DNA of 64,000 nucleotides from contig NZ_CP042997.1 in assembly GCF_008087625.1 (NCBI RefSeq), positions 2,542,001-2,606,000 of the forward strand. The letters are read 5' to 3'. This document shows positions 1 to 8,717 of the stretch, piece after piece. Each line of letters begins with the position of its first letter. Position 1 is the first letter of the stretch. The notes beneath the pieces were generated by a model, which made no database searches, was not told the origin of the DNA, and was given only the letters and a program-made list of their open reading frames with translations. The stretch is from Aquisphaera giovannonii. GTDB taxonomy: Bacteria > Planctomycetota > Planctomycetia > Isosphaerales > Isosphaeraceae. The position numbers were made by a program, and so were the translations under genes.

Positions 1-1685
1 GCTACTCGCCGACCCTCGCGGGTGCCCTGGTGGACGCCCTCCCCTACCTGGCCGACTACCCCTACGGCTGCACCGAGCAGACCCTGAATCGCTTCCTGCC
101 CACGGTCATCACCCAGCGCATCCTCATCGACATGGGCGTGGACCTGAAGTCGATCCGCGACAAGCGGACCAATCTCAACGCGCAGCAGCTCGGCGACGCG
201 AAGGAGCGGGCCGCACAATGGAGGCAATACGAGCATAACCCGGTCTACGACATCGACGAGGTCCGCAAGATGGCCTCCGCCGGCCTCCAGCGTCTGGCCG
301 ACATGCAACTCTCCGATGGCGGCTGGGGCTGGTTCTCCGGCTTCGGCGAGTATGCCTCGCCCCACACCACCGCGCTCGTGGTCCACGGCCTGCAGATCGC
401 CAGGGGCAACGACCTCGCCGTCCCCCCCGAGGCCCTCCAGCGCGGCGTCGCCTGGCTCCAGAAGCATCAGGCCGAGCAGGTCAAGCTGCTCCACAACGGC
501 ATCAGCGAGACCAGGCCCTACAAGCAGGCGGCGGACGACACGGACGCGCTGGTTTTCATGGTCCTGGCCGACGCCGGCCTCCGCGACGAGGCCATGCTCG
601 GCTTCCTCGATCGAGACCGGGTGCGCCTCTCGCTCTACGCACGGGGGCTGTTCGGCCTCGCGCTCGAGAAGCTCGGCGAGAAGGAGAAGCTGGCGGCGGT
701 CCTCCAGAACTTCCGGCAGTACGTCGTCGAGGACGCCGAGAATCAGACCGCCTACCTCAAGCTCCCGAATGAGGGGTACTGGTGGTGGTGGTACGGCTCG
801 GAGATCGAGACCCAGGCGTTCTACCTCAAGCTCCTGGCCCGGACCGAGCCGAAGGGCGAGCTCGCGCCCAGGCTGGTCAAGTATCTCCTCAATAATCGCC
901 AGCACGGGCACTACTGGAAGTCCACTCGGGACACCTCGTATTGCATCGAGGCGATGGCCGATTACCTCAAGGCCAGCGGCGAGGACCGGCCCGACATGAC
1001 GGTGACCATCTCCCTCGACGGCCGGCCCCGCAAGGAGGTGAAGATCACGCCGTCGAACCTCTTCGCCTTCGACAACGCGCTCGTCCTGGAGGGCAAGCAG
1101 CTCGAGTCGGGGGCCCACAAGCTGACGTTCGCGAGGCGGGGGACCGGCCCGCTTTACTTCAACGCCTACCTGACCAACTTCACGCTCGAGGATCCGATCG
1201 CCCGAGCGGGCCTCGAGGTGAAGGTCGGCCGCAAGGTCTACCGGCTGGTCCGCGAGGACAAGTCCGTGGACGTCGCCGGCGGCCGCGGCCAGGCGGTCTC
1301 CCAACGGGTCGAGAAGTACCGCCGCGAGCCGATCTCCGATGGCGCGGTGCTCAAGAGCGGCGAGCTCGTGGAGGTGGAGCTCGAGATCGACAGCAAGAAC
1401 GACTACGAGTACCTCCTCTTCGAGGACTACAAGGCGGCCGGATTCGAGCCCGTGGAGGTCCGAAGCGGCTACAACGGCAACGACCTGGGGGCGTACGTCG
1501 AATTCCGGGACGACCGCGTCGCCTTCTTCGCCCGGACGCTGGCCCGGGGCAAGCACAGCGTCTCCTACCGACTCCGGGCCGAGATCCCGGGCCGGTTCCA
1601 CGCGCTGCCAGCGCGCGCCCAGGCGATGTATGCCCCGGAGCTCAGGGGCAACTCGGACGAGATCCGGCTAGGCATCGAAGATTGA
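1..1685 (+). CDS. Alpha-2-macroglobulin family protein, C-terminal part (gene runs off the left edge)
   Basis: The reading frame is open from the first bases (codon phase starting at base 3), so the 5' end of the gene lies outside the window. A thioester motif, Y-G-C-T-E-Q, is encoded at about 63-80, the hallmark of thioester-containing bacterial alpha-2-macroglobulins. It is followed by the alpha-alpha-toroid thioester domain (Trp-rich segments near 320-350 and 775-795), then beta-rich domains resembling the MG10/receptor-binding end. Bacterial members are periplasmic or lipoprotein protease traps, usually 1500-1900 residues long. The visible 560 residues therefore cover roughly the last third. 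In many bacteria these genes pair with penicillin-binding protein 1C; none is visible downstream. The gene ends at TGA 1683-1685. Confidence 0.9.
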   Translation, partial: YSPTLAGALVDALPYLADYPYGCTEQTLNRFLPTVITQRILIDMGVDLKSIRDKRTNLNAQQLGDAKERAAQWRQYEHNPVYDIDEVRKMASAGLQRLADMQLSDGGWGWFSGFGEYASPHTTALVVHGLQIARGNDLAVPPEALQRGVAWLQKHQAEQVKLLHNGISETRPYKQAADDTDALVFMVLADAGLRDEAMLGFLDRDRVRLSLYARGLFGLALEKLGEKEKLAAVLQNFRQYVVEDAENQTAYLKLPNEGYWWWWYGSEIETQAFYLKLLARTEPKGELAPRLVKYLLNNRQHGHYWKSTRDTSYCIEAMADYLKASGEDRPDMTVTISLDGRPRKEVKITPSNLFAFDNALVLEGKQLESGAHKLTFARRGTGPLYFNAYLTNFTLEDPIARAGLEVKVGRKVYRLVREDKSVDVAGGRGQAVSQRVEKYRREPISDGAVLKSGELVEVELEIDSKNDYEYLLFEDYKAAGFEPVEVRSGYNGNDLGAYVEFRDDRVAFFARTLARGKHSVSYRLRAEIPGRFHALPARAQAMYAPELRGNSDEIRLGIED

Positions 1686-1695
1686 ATATGGGACC

Positions 1696-1878
1696 AACCA
1701 CAGAGGTACGGAGAGCACAGAGAAGAGAATTCGGACGTGCCTAGGAAGATGTTGCAGTGAAAGAAGAGAGCAGGAACGGACGGATGACTGCGAAATTGGA
1801 CTGGTTCCATTGCTCCCGTCTTGGCCTGCCTCAGAATTCTACTCCCGTCTTCTCTGTGTCCTCTGTGCCTCTGTGGTT
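1696..1878. repeat. Inverted-repeat-bounded element (MITE-like)
   Basis: Two 31-bp arms, 1696-1726 and 1848-1878, are inverted copies matching at 27 of 31 positions. They have the low-complexity CACAGAG/CTCTGTG pattern. Each arm has a GAATTC on its inner side (1727-1732 and 1834-1839). The 121 bp between the arms are less GC-rich than the flanking genes and hold no convincing gene. The element fills the gap between two convergent genes. CACAGAGG-type repeats are, to my knowledge, dispersed in several bacterial phyla; whether this one is mobile or a folded RNA or terminator cannot be told from one copy. Confidence 0.7.
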
Positions 1879-1889
1879 AGCTCCCAAGG

Positions 1890-2906
1890 TCAAGCAAGCG
1901 GGAGGCCGTAGGCTTCCTTCCATTCGGGGCGGGATGCGAGCTCCAGGCCCGTCCGGGCGAGCTCCAGGTCCTCCTCGGGCGAGAGCGGCTTCGCGTGGGC
2001 GACGACCGAAGCGGCCTTCTCCAGCTCGGGGATGTTCTCCAGGCCGATCACCGCGACCGACAGGCCCGGGATCGACAGGGCATAGCGGATGGCCTTTTCA
2101 TAGTGGGCCGGCTCCATCTTGAAGCCGGCCTCGGGACGGGCCGCGCCCCCGAGGACCTTCATGGCGACGAGGCCCAGGTTCAGGCTCTGGGCGCGGGCCC
2201 AGACCTTGTGCTCGAAGTCGTACGTGTGGCGGACCACGAAGTTGACCGCGTTCATGAGGACGTCGACCTCCCCCGAGTCGATGGCCTCGTGGAACCGCGT
2301 CGGATGGAGGTGGCCGCTGGCGCCGACGAACCGGACCACGCCCTGCTTCTTCGCCTCGCGGAGGGCCGCCATCGCGCCCCGGTCGCCGAAGACGAGCTTG
2401 CGGTCGCCCCAGAGCTTGGCGTCGCCGAAATTGTGCAGGTGGACCAGGTCGATCCGGTCGGTCCGCATCCGCTTCAGGCTCTGCCTGAGCAGCTTCAAGG
2501 TCCCCTCGTAGGTCGGCTCCTCGGTCTTGGTGACGAGGAAGAAGCGGTCGCGGAGCTCGCGGAGGCCGGGGCCCATCTTGACCTCGGCGGACGACTTCTC
2601 GTCGTTGCCGTAGACCGGGGCCGTGTCCAGGTAGTTGACCCGGAGCTCCAGGGCGCGATGCAGGGTCCGCGTGACGTCGTCCGGGGTGACCCGGTCGCGC
2701 TGGAAGTAGGCGCAGCCGATCCCCAGCCGGGAGACCTTCGCCCCGGTCCGGCCGAGGACCACCTGCGGCATGGGCGTGGCGCCGGGCGACGGCTCCTCGG
2801 CGCCGGACTTCGCACCGGGCGAAGCCGACAGCGCCAGGCCGCCCAGCACGGCGGAGCCGGATCGGACGAAGTCGCGACGCGAGACTCCGGAGGCGACGGG
2901 TTCCAT
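1890..2906 (-). CDS. Aldo/keto reductase, Tat-exported
   Basis: 338 residues. The N-terminus has a twin-arginine signal (S-R-R-D-F followed by a hydrophobic Ala/Gly/Leu stretch), so the protein is probably exported folded. The mature part is an aldo/keto reductase TIM barrel: D-T-A-P-V-Y-G carries the catalytic Asp and Tyr, V-T-K the Lys, and V-H-L-H-N the His of the AKR tetrad. Family members reduce carbonyls with NAD(P)H; the substrate is not predictable. A strong ribosome-binding site (AAGGAG, six bases before ATG) supports the start. It lies 31 bp downstream of the ThuA gene on the same strand, so the two are probably co-transcribed and may act together on sugar-derived substrates. Unlike the second reductase at 54115-55356 it has no C-terminal cysteine cluster. 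Confidence 0.88.
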   Translation of the reverse strand: MEPVASGVSRRDFVRSGSAVLGGLALSASPGAKSGAEEPSPGATPMPQVVLGRTGAKVSRLGIGCAYFQRDRVTPDDVTRTLHRALELRVNYLDTAPVYGNDEKSSAEVKMGPGLRELRDRFFLVTKTEEPTYEGTLKLLRQSLKRMRTDRIDLVHLHNFGDAKLWGDRKLVFGDRGAMAALREAKKQGVVRFVGASGHLHPTRFHEAIDSGEVDVLMNAVNFVVRHTYDFEHKVWARAQSLNLGLVAMKVLGGAARPEAGFKMEPAHYEKAIRYALSIPGLSVAVIGLENIPELEKAASVVAHAKPLSPEEDLELARTGLELASRPEWKEAYGLPLA

Positions 2907-2937
2907 GGGGTACTCCTTGGGGAGCTCGAGGGACGTT

Positions 2938-3747
2938 TCAGGGCCTGCGAGCCTCGTTCGCCGCGGCGGCCGGCTCCTTGCCGGCGGCGACCCAGTCGAC
3001 GCCCTGGAGGACCAGCCTCCCGAGGCTCGGGTTGCGGATCGGGTCGTCCTTCCCGGGGCCGAAGTCGCGGTGGCCGAAGACCAGGTGGAAGACGCGCCCG
3101 GAGCCGTACACGTTGGTCCAGGCGATCGGCCAGGTCTCGCCCTGGTACTCGACGGTCGCCAGCGGCTTCACGTCCTTCGCCATCTGCATGTGGTAGTAGA
3201 GCTCATCCTTGACCCGGAAGTCGTCCAGGCCGGCCGTGATCGGGCTCGACCGGTCGGCGATCTTGACCTGGTATTCGCCCTTCTTCGTCCGCCCGTCCGG
3301 GAGCCCGAAGTGGGAGAAGACGCCGCCGAGCATCGCCTTCCACTCGGGGAGCCAATCCGCCGCGGCGTTGTCGGCGCCGTGGATCGAGACGTACCCTCGC
3401 CCCGAGCGGACGAAGTCCAGGAGCGCCTCCTGCTGGGCCCTGGAGTACTTGAACTCGGGGTCGCGGCGGTCGGCGTTGGCGATGATGAGGTCATACTTGC
3501 GGATCGCCGGGGTCTCCAGGATCGCCGCGTCCTCGCCCATGGTGACCTCGTAGCGCCCGGTGTTCTCGAGCTGCTCCGCGAGGTAGAATGCCTGGTCGCG
3601 GTAGCCGTGATGTTGGCGCTTCCCGCCGGTGAGCAGGTAGACCTTGGCACCCCCCGGCGCCTCCTTCTGGGCGCGGGCCGGCGACATGGGGCCACTTATC
3701 ACGGCCATGGACATGTAGAGGCAGGCGAAAGCGATCCGGGTCCGCAT
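2938..3747 (-). CDS. ThuA domain-containing secreted protein
   Basis: 269 residues from the ATG at 3747. The open frame continues far upstream, but only this start gives a Sec signal peptide (M-R-T-R-I-A-F... ending A-R-A-Q). The mature protein shows the ThuA (trehalose-utilisation type) fold, related to class I glutamine amidotransferases: V-Y-L-L-T-G-G near the N-terminus, G-G-V-F-S-H-F in the middle, and a conserved W-T-N-V-Y-G-S-G-R-V-F block before F-G-H. ThuA proteins are common in planctomycetes and are linked to sugar or sugar-derivative catabolism; the reaction is not established. First gene of a probable two-gene operon with the aldo/keto reductase. Confidence 0.88.
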   Translation of the reverse strand: MRTRIAFACLYMSMAVISGPMSPARAQKEAPGGAKVYLLTGGKRQHHGYRDQAFYLAEQLENTGRYEVTMGEDAAILETPAIRKYDLIIANADRRDPEFKYSRAQQEALLDFVRSGRGYVSIHGADNAAADWLPEWKAMLGGVFSHFGLPDGRTKKGEYQVKIADRSSPITAGLDDFRVKDELYYHMQMAKDVKPLATVEYQGETWPIAWTNVYGSGRVFHLVFGHRDFGPGKDDPIRNPSLGRLVLQGVDWVAAGKEPAAAANEARRP

Positions 3748-3870
3748 GGCCGCGAGGCTCCTGTCGTGCCGAGGTCTCCTGGTTGCCGCCGATCCAGGTA
3801 GGTTAGTCGGCCGGTGGGATGCTCGCAAGCGACGGGCCGAATCCAGGATTCCCCAGGGAGACGACTCGCG

Positions 3871-4443
3871 ATGAACAGTCCGTGGATGAATCGACGACAG
3901 ATGCTCCTCACGCTTCCCGCGATGGCCGTGCTGGCGATCGCCCTCGGCGCGGACGACCCCAAGAGGTCGATCGACACCGGCGGGCTCACCTTCAAGGCGC
4001 CGGAGTCCTGGAAGTCGGTCCCGGTCAAGTCCTCGATGCGCCGCGCCCAGCTGAAGGTCGCCCCGGCGGAGGGGGACGACTTCCCGGCCGAGCTGGTGGT
4101 GTACGCCTTCCCCGGTGGCGCCGGGACGGTGGACCAGAATGTGAAGCGATGGCAGGCCCAGTTCAAGGGCGCCGACGGGAACCCGCCCAAGATCGAGAGC
4201 AAGACGCTCAAGGGGAAGAACGTCGAGGTCACGCGCGTCGAGACGGGCGGCCACTACTCCCCGTCGAACTTCCCCGGCATGGCCCCGGAGCCCGAGCGGG
4301 ACAACGCGCGGCTGCTCGGCGCCATCGTCGTCACGGACAAGGTCGGCTACTTCTTCAAGATGGTCGGCCCGGAGAAGACCATGAACGGGCTCAAGCCCGC
4401 CTTCGACGAGCTCATCGAGTCCATCGAAGTCGGGGAGAATTGA
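3871..4443 (+). CDS. Small exported protein of unknown function
   Basis: 190 residues. I chose the ATG at 3871 because AGGGAG lies ten bases upstream and because it yields a signal-like N-terminus (N-R-R-Q-M-L-L-T-L-P then Ala/Leu/Val). The mature part begins with F-K-A-P-E-S-W-K-S-V and has alternating polar/hydrophobic strands, which suggests a small alpha/beta domain. The F-x-x-P-x-x-W-K-x-V opening recurs in the lipoprotein at 62743-63330, so the two may be distant relatives. Divergent from the ThuA operon and followed by a strong hairpin. No function can be named. Confidence 0.72.
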   Translation: MNSPWMNRRQMLLTLPAMAVLAIALGADDPKRSIDTGGLTFKAPESWKSVPVKSSMRRAQLKVAPAEGDDFPAELVVYAFPGGAGTVDQNVKRWQAQFKGADGNPPKIESKTLKGKNVEVTRVETGGHYSPSNFPGMAPEPERDNARLLGAIVVTDKVGYFFKMVGPEKTMNGLKPAFDELIESIEVGEN

Positions 4444-4457
4444 GGCGATCCCTCGCG

Positions 4458-4496
4458 GGAGGCCGGCGGCCCGGTTGATGCCGGCCGCCGGCCTCC
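4458..4496 (+). terminator. Perfect 12-bp hairpin, probable terminator
   Basis: The arms 4458-4469 and 4485-4496 are perfectly complementary (GGAGGCCGGCGG / CCGCCGGCCTCC) around a 15-base loop. The hairpin starts 15 bp after the stop of the preceding gene. There is no T-run, so it could be a GC-type terminator or an RNA-stabilising stem. Confidence 0.5.
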
Positions 4497-4518
4497 CCGG
4501 CGACCCGAGTCGGGAATC

Positions 4519-5085
4519 ATGCCCACCATCACCATCATCTGTGCCCGGTGCACCCAGCCGAACATCCGCTCGGAGCGATTCTGCGCGAGCTGCGGCCTGC
4601 CCATGGGCGCCATGCAGGCCGATGCGGGCGCGGCGACCGAGGCCCTGGGGGCGTACGAGGCCCCGGAGCCCGCCGACCCGGACGTGGAGCGGATGATCCG
4701 CGACTTCGTGTCTCGCTCCGGCTTCGACGTCGTCCCATCCGGCCACGGCTGGCGGGTCACCGTGCCGCTGCGGCTGGACCGCAAGCAGGCCGTCTACATC
4801 GGGCCTTCGGGCACCGACGTCGAGGGCCGCCCCTTGCTGGGGCTCGTCTCGGTCTGCGGCCCGGCCAACGACCGCGACTGCCGCACGCTGCTCACCCACA
4901 ACGCCCGCATGACCGACGGCCATTTCGCCATCCGCGTCCTCCGCGGCGAGGAGTACTTCGTCGTCGTCGAGAACCTGGTCGCCGACGCGGTCTCCGCGCT
5001 CGACGCCTCCAACATCGTCCGCAAAGTCGCGGACCTCGCCGATGGCCTGGAGGATCGACTCTCCCGCGGCCGGGATCTGTATTAG
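4519..5085 (+). CDS. Zinc-ribbon protein of unknown function
   Basis: 188 residues. The N-terminus holds two CxxC knuckles, C8-x2-C11 and C22-x2-C25, typical of a small zinc ribbon. The rest (residues 55-188) reads as one alpha/beta domain with strands such as G-W-R-V-T-V-P-L-R and an amphipathic C-terminal helix. It loosely recalls YbjN/secretion-chaperone-like folds, but I do not recognise a family with confidence. No signal peptide, so cytoplasmic. It follows a hairpin and converges on the glycosyltransferase gene. A convincing ribosome-binding site is missing. Confidence 0.7.
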   Translation: MPTITIICARCTQPNIRSERFCASCGLPMGAMQADAGAATEALGAYEAPEPADPDVERMIRDFVSRSGFDVVPSGHGWRVTVPLRLDRKQAVYIGPSGTDVEGRPLLGLVSVCGPANDRDCRTLLTHNARMTDGHFAIRVLRGEEYFVVVENLVADAVSALDASNIVRKVADLADGLEDRLSRGRDLY

Positions 5086-5195
5086 GGCCCGGCCCGTCCC
5101 CGCACCGCGGGCCCCTCCCGGGCGTCCTGCACCCCGGGGCGACCTCACGGACCTCGCCCGGCGGGGTCGCCATCCGGGGCGCGTCTCGCGCGCCA

Positions 5196-6953
5196 TCACG
5201 GCTTCTCGCCGACCTTTATCCATAAATAGACCGCGATCGTCGTGTCATCGGTCAGGCAAGTCGGCCTCATCCCGTCCAGCTCCCGGAAGAAACCCTCCGG
5301 CCCCCACGGACCGTGCTGGAGCGAGGCGGACACCGCGACGTATCGCGTCCGGACCGTGCGCAAGGGCGGCAGGAGCGAGTGGTCGTCCACCGCGTTCACG
5401 ACGTGGAGCACGCCACTCACGCCGTAATACGCCGGGTTCGTGTCGCCGAAGTAGTAGAGGGTGAGGTCGCGCAATTCGGGCCGGTCTCGCTGGAGCCTCG
5501 CCAGGCCCCGGAGCCCCTGGCCCCAGTCGAGGTTCGAGTCCGCGAGGATCCGCCGGCCCCCGATCGGACCGCCCGCGATGGCGTTGAAATACGTCAGCTC
5601 GAACGGATGCGACGAGGCGACGGCGATCGCCTGGCCGAGTAATCCCAGGCCGACGATCGGGGTGCATCCGATCGCCGCGGGCGCGACCGCGACCTTCCCG
5701 GTCCCGCGGCCACCCGGAGTGTCGCCCAGGGACCTCGATGGACCGAGACCCGCCGAGAGGCCCGAGACCCAGACGATCGCCGCCGGGGCCATCGGCAGCA
5801 TGTAGCGGATGCCGTAGTTGCGCGTGGACCCGAGCGACGCGACCGTCACGAACAAGAGCACCATGACCGGCACGATGGCGTCGTGCGGATCGCGTCCGGC
5901 GGTGATCGTCCGGCGGCGAAGGCGCGGCTCCAGCGCGGCTCGTCCCGCGATCAACAGCCAGAACGTCGCGGGCACCTTGACGGCCATCGCGATCAGGTAG
6001 TACGACCGCCAGCCGGTCATCCGTCGCTCCCCGAGCAGGTAGCTCGGCCCGCCCGACATCTGATGGTGGACCTGGGTCGCGAAGCCGACCCAGTCCTGGG
6101 GCCAGCGGGCCTCGTAGATCGCCCGCAACAGGGGCCCAAGCCGGGCACCGAACCGGGCGGAGATGCTCGGGTGCTCGCCCGTCGAGCCGCTGAGGGGCAT
6201 CATCGCGAAGCCGGTGACGAGGACGTCGGCCGCGAGCATGACGGCGACGAAGCCGGCCATGGTGCAGGCGATCCGCGACGTCCTCGACGCGATGCCGACG
6301 CGCCCGGCCCGGAACAGTTCGTCAATCCACCACGCGGCGGCCAGGATTGGCGGGAGGAGGACCGCCGTGGACTTGCACGAGAACGCCAGGCCGGCGGCCG
6401 CGGCGGAGGCCCAGAGCCATCGCCGTCGTCCGGTCGCGCGGAACAGCCAGAAGAGCAGCAGGACGGCCGTCGTGCAGGCGACGATCGGCATCTCCATGGT
6501 CACGAGCCCGCCGTGCGCGAGCAGGTTGGGGCTGAGGGCGAAGAGCCAGGCCGACATCGCCATGGCCCGCTCGCCGTAGAGGGCGCGGCTCCAGCCCGCG
6601 GTGAGGAGCAGCCCGACCAGCCAGATCCACGCGGAGCCCATGCGGACGATCGGCAGCAACTCCGCCTGTCGGCGGATCGGATCGTCGATGAGGTCGCCGC
6701 GGCCGGCGAGGTCGAGGGCCCAGAAGACGGGGGCGTGCTGGATCTTCCAGAAGGTCAGGGGGGAGCCCATGCGGGTGATCTCGGCCTGCTCTCCGGTCCG
6801 CCACCAGCGGGCCGCCACGCGCAGGTACGTCGGCTCGTCGTAGGTCGCCGACGTCCTCCCGGCGGAGTCGAGGATCAGCGCGAGCCCGACGACCGCCGCG
6901 GCCGCGACGAGCCCCGGCCAGAGGATCGATCCGGGCGAACTTCCCATCGCCAT
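5196..6953 (-). CDS. Polytopic membrane glycosyltransferase-like protein (GT39/ArnT-like)
   Basis: 585 residues with about ten hydrophobic segments from residue 11 onward. The first outside loop has the acidic pair D39-E40 in Y-D-E-P-T-Y-L, as in the PMT/ArnT (GT-C) superfamily. The long loop after the last membrane segment carries D-S-N-L-D-W-G-Q, common in planctomycete GT-C-like proteins. Such enzymes transfer sugars from polyprenyl-phosphate donors to proteins or lipids on the outer face of the membrane; donor and acceptor are unknown. The gene starts 4 bp after the stop of the Gfo/Idh gene. The ATG at 6947 is better spaced from GAGGG than the ATG at 6953, so the protein may be two residues shorter. 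Confidence 0.8.
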   Translation of the reverse strand: MAMGSSPGSILWPGLVAAAAVVGLALILDSAGRTSATYDEPTYLRVAARWWRTGEQAEITRMGSPLTFWKIQHAPVFWALDLAGRGDLIDDPIRRQAELLPIVRMGSAWIWLVGLLLTAGWSRALYGERAMAMSAWLFALSPNLLAHGGLVTMEMPIVACTTAVLLLFWLFRATGRRRWLWASAAAAGLAFSCKSTAVLLPPILAAAWWIDELFRAGRVGIASRTSRIACTMAGFVAVMLAADVLVTGFAMMPLSGSTGEHPSISARFGARLGPLLRAIYEARWPQDWVGFATQVHHQMSGGPSYLLGERRMTGWRSYYLIAMAVKVPATFWLLIAGRAALEPRLRRRTITAGRDPHDAIVPVMVLLFVTVASLGSTRNYGIRYMLPMAPAAIVWVSGLSAGLGPSRSLGDTPGGRGTGKVAVAPAAIGCTPIVGLGLLGQAIAVASSHPFELTYFNAIAGGPIGGRRILADSNLDWGQGLRGLARLQRDRPELRDLTLYYFGDTNPAYYGVSGVLHVVNAVDDHSLLPPLRTVRTRYVAVSASLQHGPWGPEGFFRELDGMRPTCLTDDTTIAVYLWIKVGEKP

Positions 6954-6957
6954 GCCC

Positions 6958-8004
6958 TCAACGGCTCGGCTCCGCGAGCCCGATCACCCGGCCTTCCGAC
7001 AGGCTCCGCTCGATCTCCCGCACCAGGCCGGCGACGCGGACGGCGTCCCGGATCGTCGGGGCGGGCGAGGGCTCGCCGTGGACCAGGCGGTAGAACTGCT
7101 CGTTGAGCGCATCGCCGACGGTCGGCTCCATCGGGAGGCGTTCCTCGTGCGTGCCGGAGGCGTCCGACCACTGGATCCGCTCCGGCAGCTCCAGCCACGC
7201 CGCGCCACGCTCGGCGAAGACCTGGAAGCCCGAGGCGGGGAGGAACCGGCTGGCCTCTCCCCATCGCCCGCGGTCGTAACGCGCGAAGGAGACCTGGGCG
7301 GAGGCCCCGCCGGGGAACGCGGCGAGCAGGCTCACGAAATCGGGGTCCGAGCCCCGGGCCTCCGCGGCCGGGATCACCTGGGCCTTCGTCCCGATCACCG
7401 ACTCGGGCAGGGCGCCCATCAGGAAGCAGCACCAGTCCAGCAGGTAGCTCCCCGGGTCCACCAGCAAGGGCGCCGGGGCGAGCTGCGTCGTCGGGCCCGG
7501 GACGGCGTAGCGGTCGAACCCGAGGAGTCGGGACTGGCCCAGGATCAGGCGGGGCTCGCCCAGCGACGTCGCCAGCAACTCCTTCAGGCGGAGCGTCGCA
7601 GGGTAGCAGCGTCGGGCGAACTCCGGCATGAACGCGACGCCAGACTCGTCCACGCGCCTGGCAAGTTGTTCCAGCTCCTCGGGCGACGCGGCCAGGGGGA
7701 GGCCGCAATAGACCGGCTTCTTCGCGTCGCAGGCCAGCCCGGCGGGATGGAGCCCGAACCACTGCGGGCAGAGCAGGTAGACGACATCCACATCCGGCCG
7801 GGCGACGAGGGAAGTCAACCCCTCGCAGGCGACGCAGTTGAGGTTCGCCGCCTCCGTGCGGGCCCGCCGGTGGACCTGGTCGTAGACGGCGGTCACCCGG
7901 AAGCGGTCCTTGAGGCGGAGCAGCGACGGCTTGTGGCGGCTCTCCCAGAGGCGGCCCAGGCCGACGACTCCCACCCGGAGCCGGGCGTTCTGCGACTCTC
8001 CCAA
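6958..8004 (-). CDS. Gfo/Idh/MocA family oxidoreductase
   Basis: 348 residues if translation begins at the TTG at 8004, which has AGGAGG five bases upstream. A GTG at 8028 would add eight residues but lacks such a site. The Rossmann nucleotide-binding strand is [10 protein letters not shown], where the third glycine of the usual GxGxxG is replaced by Trp. The catalytic-Lys motif appears as A-K-K-P-V-Y. The C-terminal alpha/beta domain is of normal length. Family members oxidise or reduce sugars, inositols and related compounds with NAD(P). It is co-transcribed with the downstream GT39-like gene (4 bp apart), suggesting a role in making or modifying a surface glycan. Confidence 0.85.
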   Translation of the reverse strand: MGESQNARLRVGVVGLGRLWESRHKPSLLRLKDRFRVTAVYDQVHRRARTEAANLNCVACEGLTSLVARPDVDVVYLLCPQWFGLHPAGLACDAKKPVYCGLPLAASPEELEQLARRVDESGVAFMPEFARRCYPATLRLKELLATSLGEPRLILGQSRLLGFDRYAVPGPTTQLAPAPLLVDPGSYLLDWCCFLMGALPESVIGTKAQVIPAAEARGSDPDFVSLLAAFPGGASAQVSFARYDRGRWGEASRFLPASGFQVFAERGAAWLELPERIQWSDASGTHEERLPMEPTVGDALNEQFYRLVHGEPSPAPTIRDAVRVAGLVREIERSLSEGRVIGLAEPSR

Positions 8005-8197
8005 CGGCCCCTCCTGGCGCCCCTGCACGGACCCCGCGACCGGGCCGCCGACCGGCTGCCGGCGGCCGGAACCCCCACAGAAGGTAGCAATTCCGGCCCG
8101 CCCCGGCTACCCGGAAGAACACCCGGGCGGCGTGCCCTCCGCTCGGTTACCATGTCCCAAACGGTGCCGCGGCAAGGTGGGCCCGGGAAACAGCCTC

Positions 8198-8647
8198 ATG
8201 CGTGCAGTTGTCCAGCGCGTCTCGCGAGCTTCGGTCGAGGTCGACGGCGACACGGTCGGCCGGATCGGCGCCGGATTCGTGGTCCTCCTGGGCGTGGCCC
8301 GGGGCGACGCGGAGGCAGATGCGGCCTGGCTCGCCGAGAAGGTCCTGGGCCTGCGCGTGTTCGAGGACGACGGGGGGAAGATGAACCGGAGCGTCGTCGA
8401 TGTCCGCGGCGGCCTCCTCGTCGTGAGCCAGTTCACGCTCCTGGCGGACTGCCGCGCCGGTCGCCGGCCGAGCTTCGCCGGCGCGGCCGAGCCCGCGGAG
8501 GCCGAGCGGCTCTACGAGCGGTTCGTCGGGATCCTGCGGAGCTCGGACCTGGAGATCGCCACGGGCGTCTTCCGGGCGATGATGCAGGTCTCCCTCGTCA
8601 ATGACGGCCCCGTCACCCTGCTGCTGGACAGTCGCAAGGCGTTCTGA
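8198..8647 (+). CDS. dtd: D-aminoacyl-tRNA deacylase
   Basis: 149 residues, the usual size. It hydrolyses D-amino acids (and glycine from tRNA-Ala) off mischarged tRNAs. Diagnostic motifs are M-R-A-V-V-Q-R-V at the start, S-Q-F-T-L-L-A-D in the middle and N-D-G-P-V-T near the C-terminus, the two active-site signatures of the DTD1 family. The ATG at 8198 matches the family N-terminus exactly, although no strong ribosome-binding site precedes it. It lies 70 bp upstream of the sugar kinase gene on the same strand. Cytoplasmic. Confidence 0.95.
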   Translation: MRAVVQRVSRASVEVDGDTVGRIGAGFVVLLGVARGDAEADAAWLAEKVLGLRVFEDDGGKMNRSVVDVRGGLLVVSQFTLLADCRAGRRPSFAGAAEPAEAERLYERFVGILRSSDLEIATGVFRAMMQVSLVNDGPVTLLLDSRKAF

Positions 8648-8717
8648 CCCGCCCGACTCGACACGGCGACCGCACCGGGCATGCGGATACCCCGATACCT
8701 CTCAAGAGGCCTTCCCG

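Noticed and set aside
5095-5175. Weak stem GGCGACC/GGTCGCC between the zinc-ribbon and GT39-like genes
   Set aside because: Seven base pairs across a 20-base loop; too weak to call.
2938-5223. Extension of the ThuA frame upstream to 761 residues
   Set aside because: The added ~490 residues are low-complexity and overlap two plus-strand genes with good evidence; the signal peptide starts at 3747.
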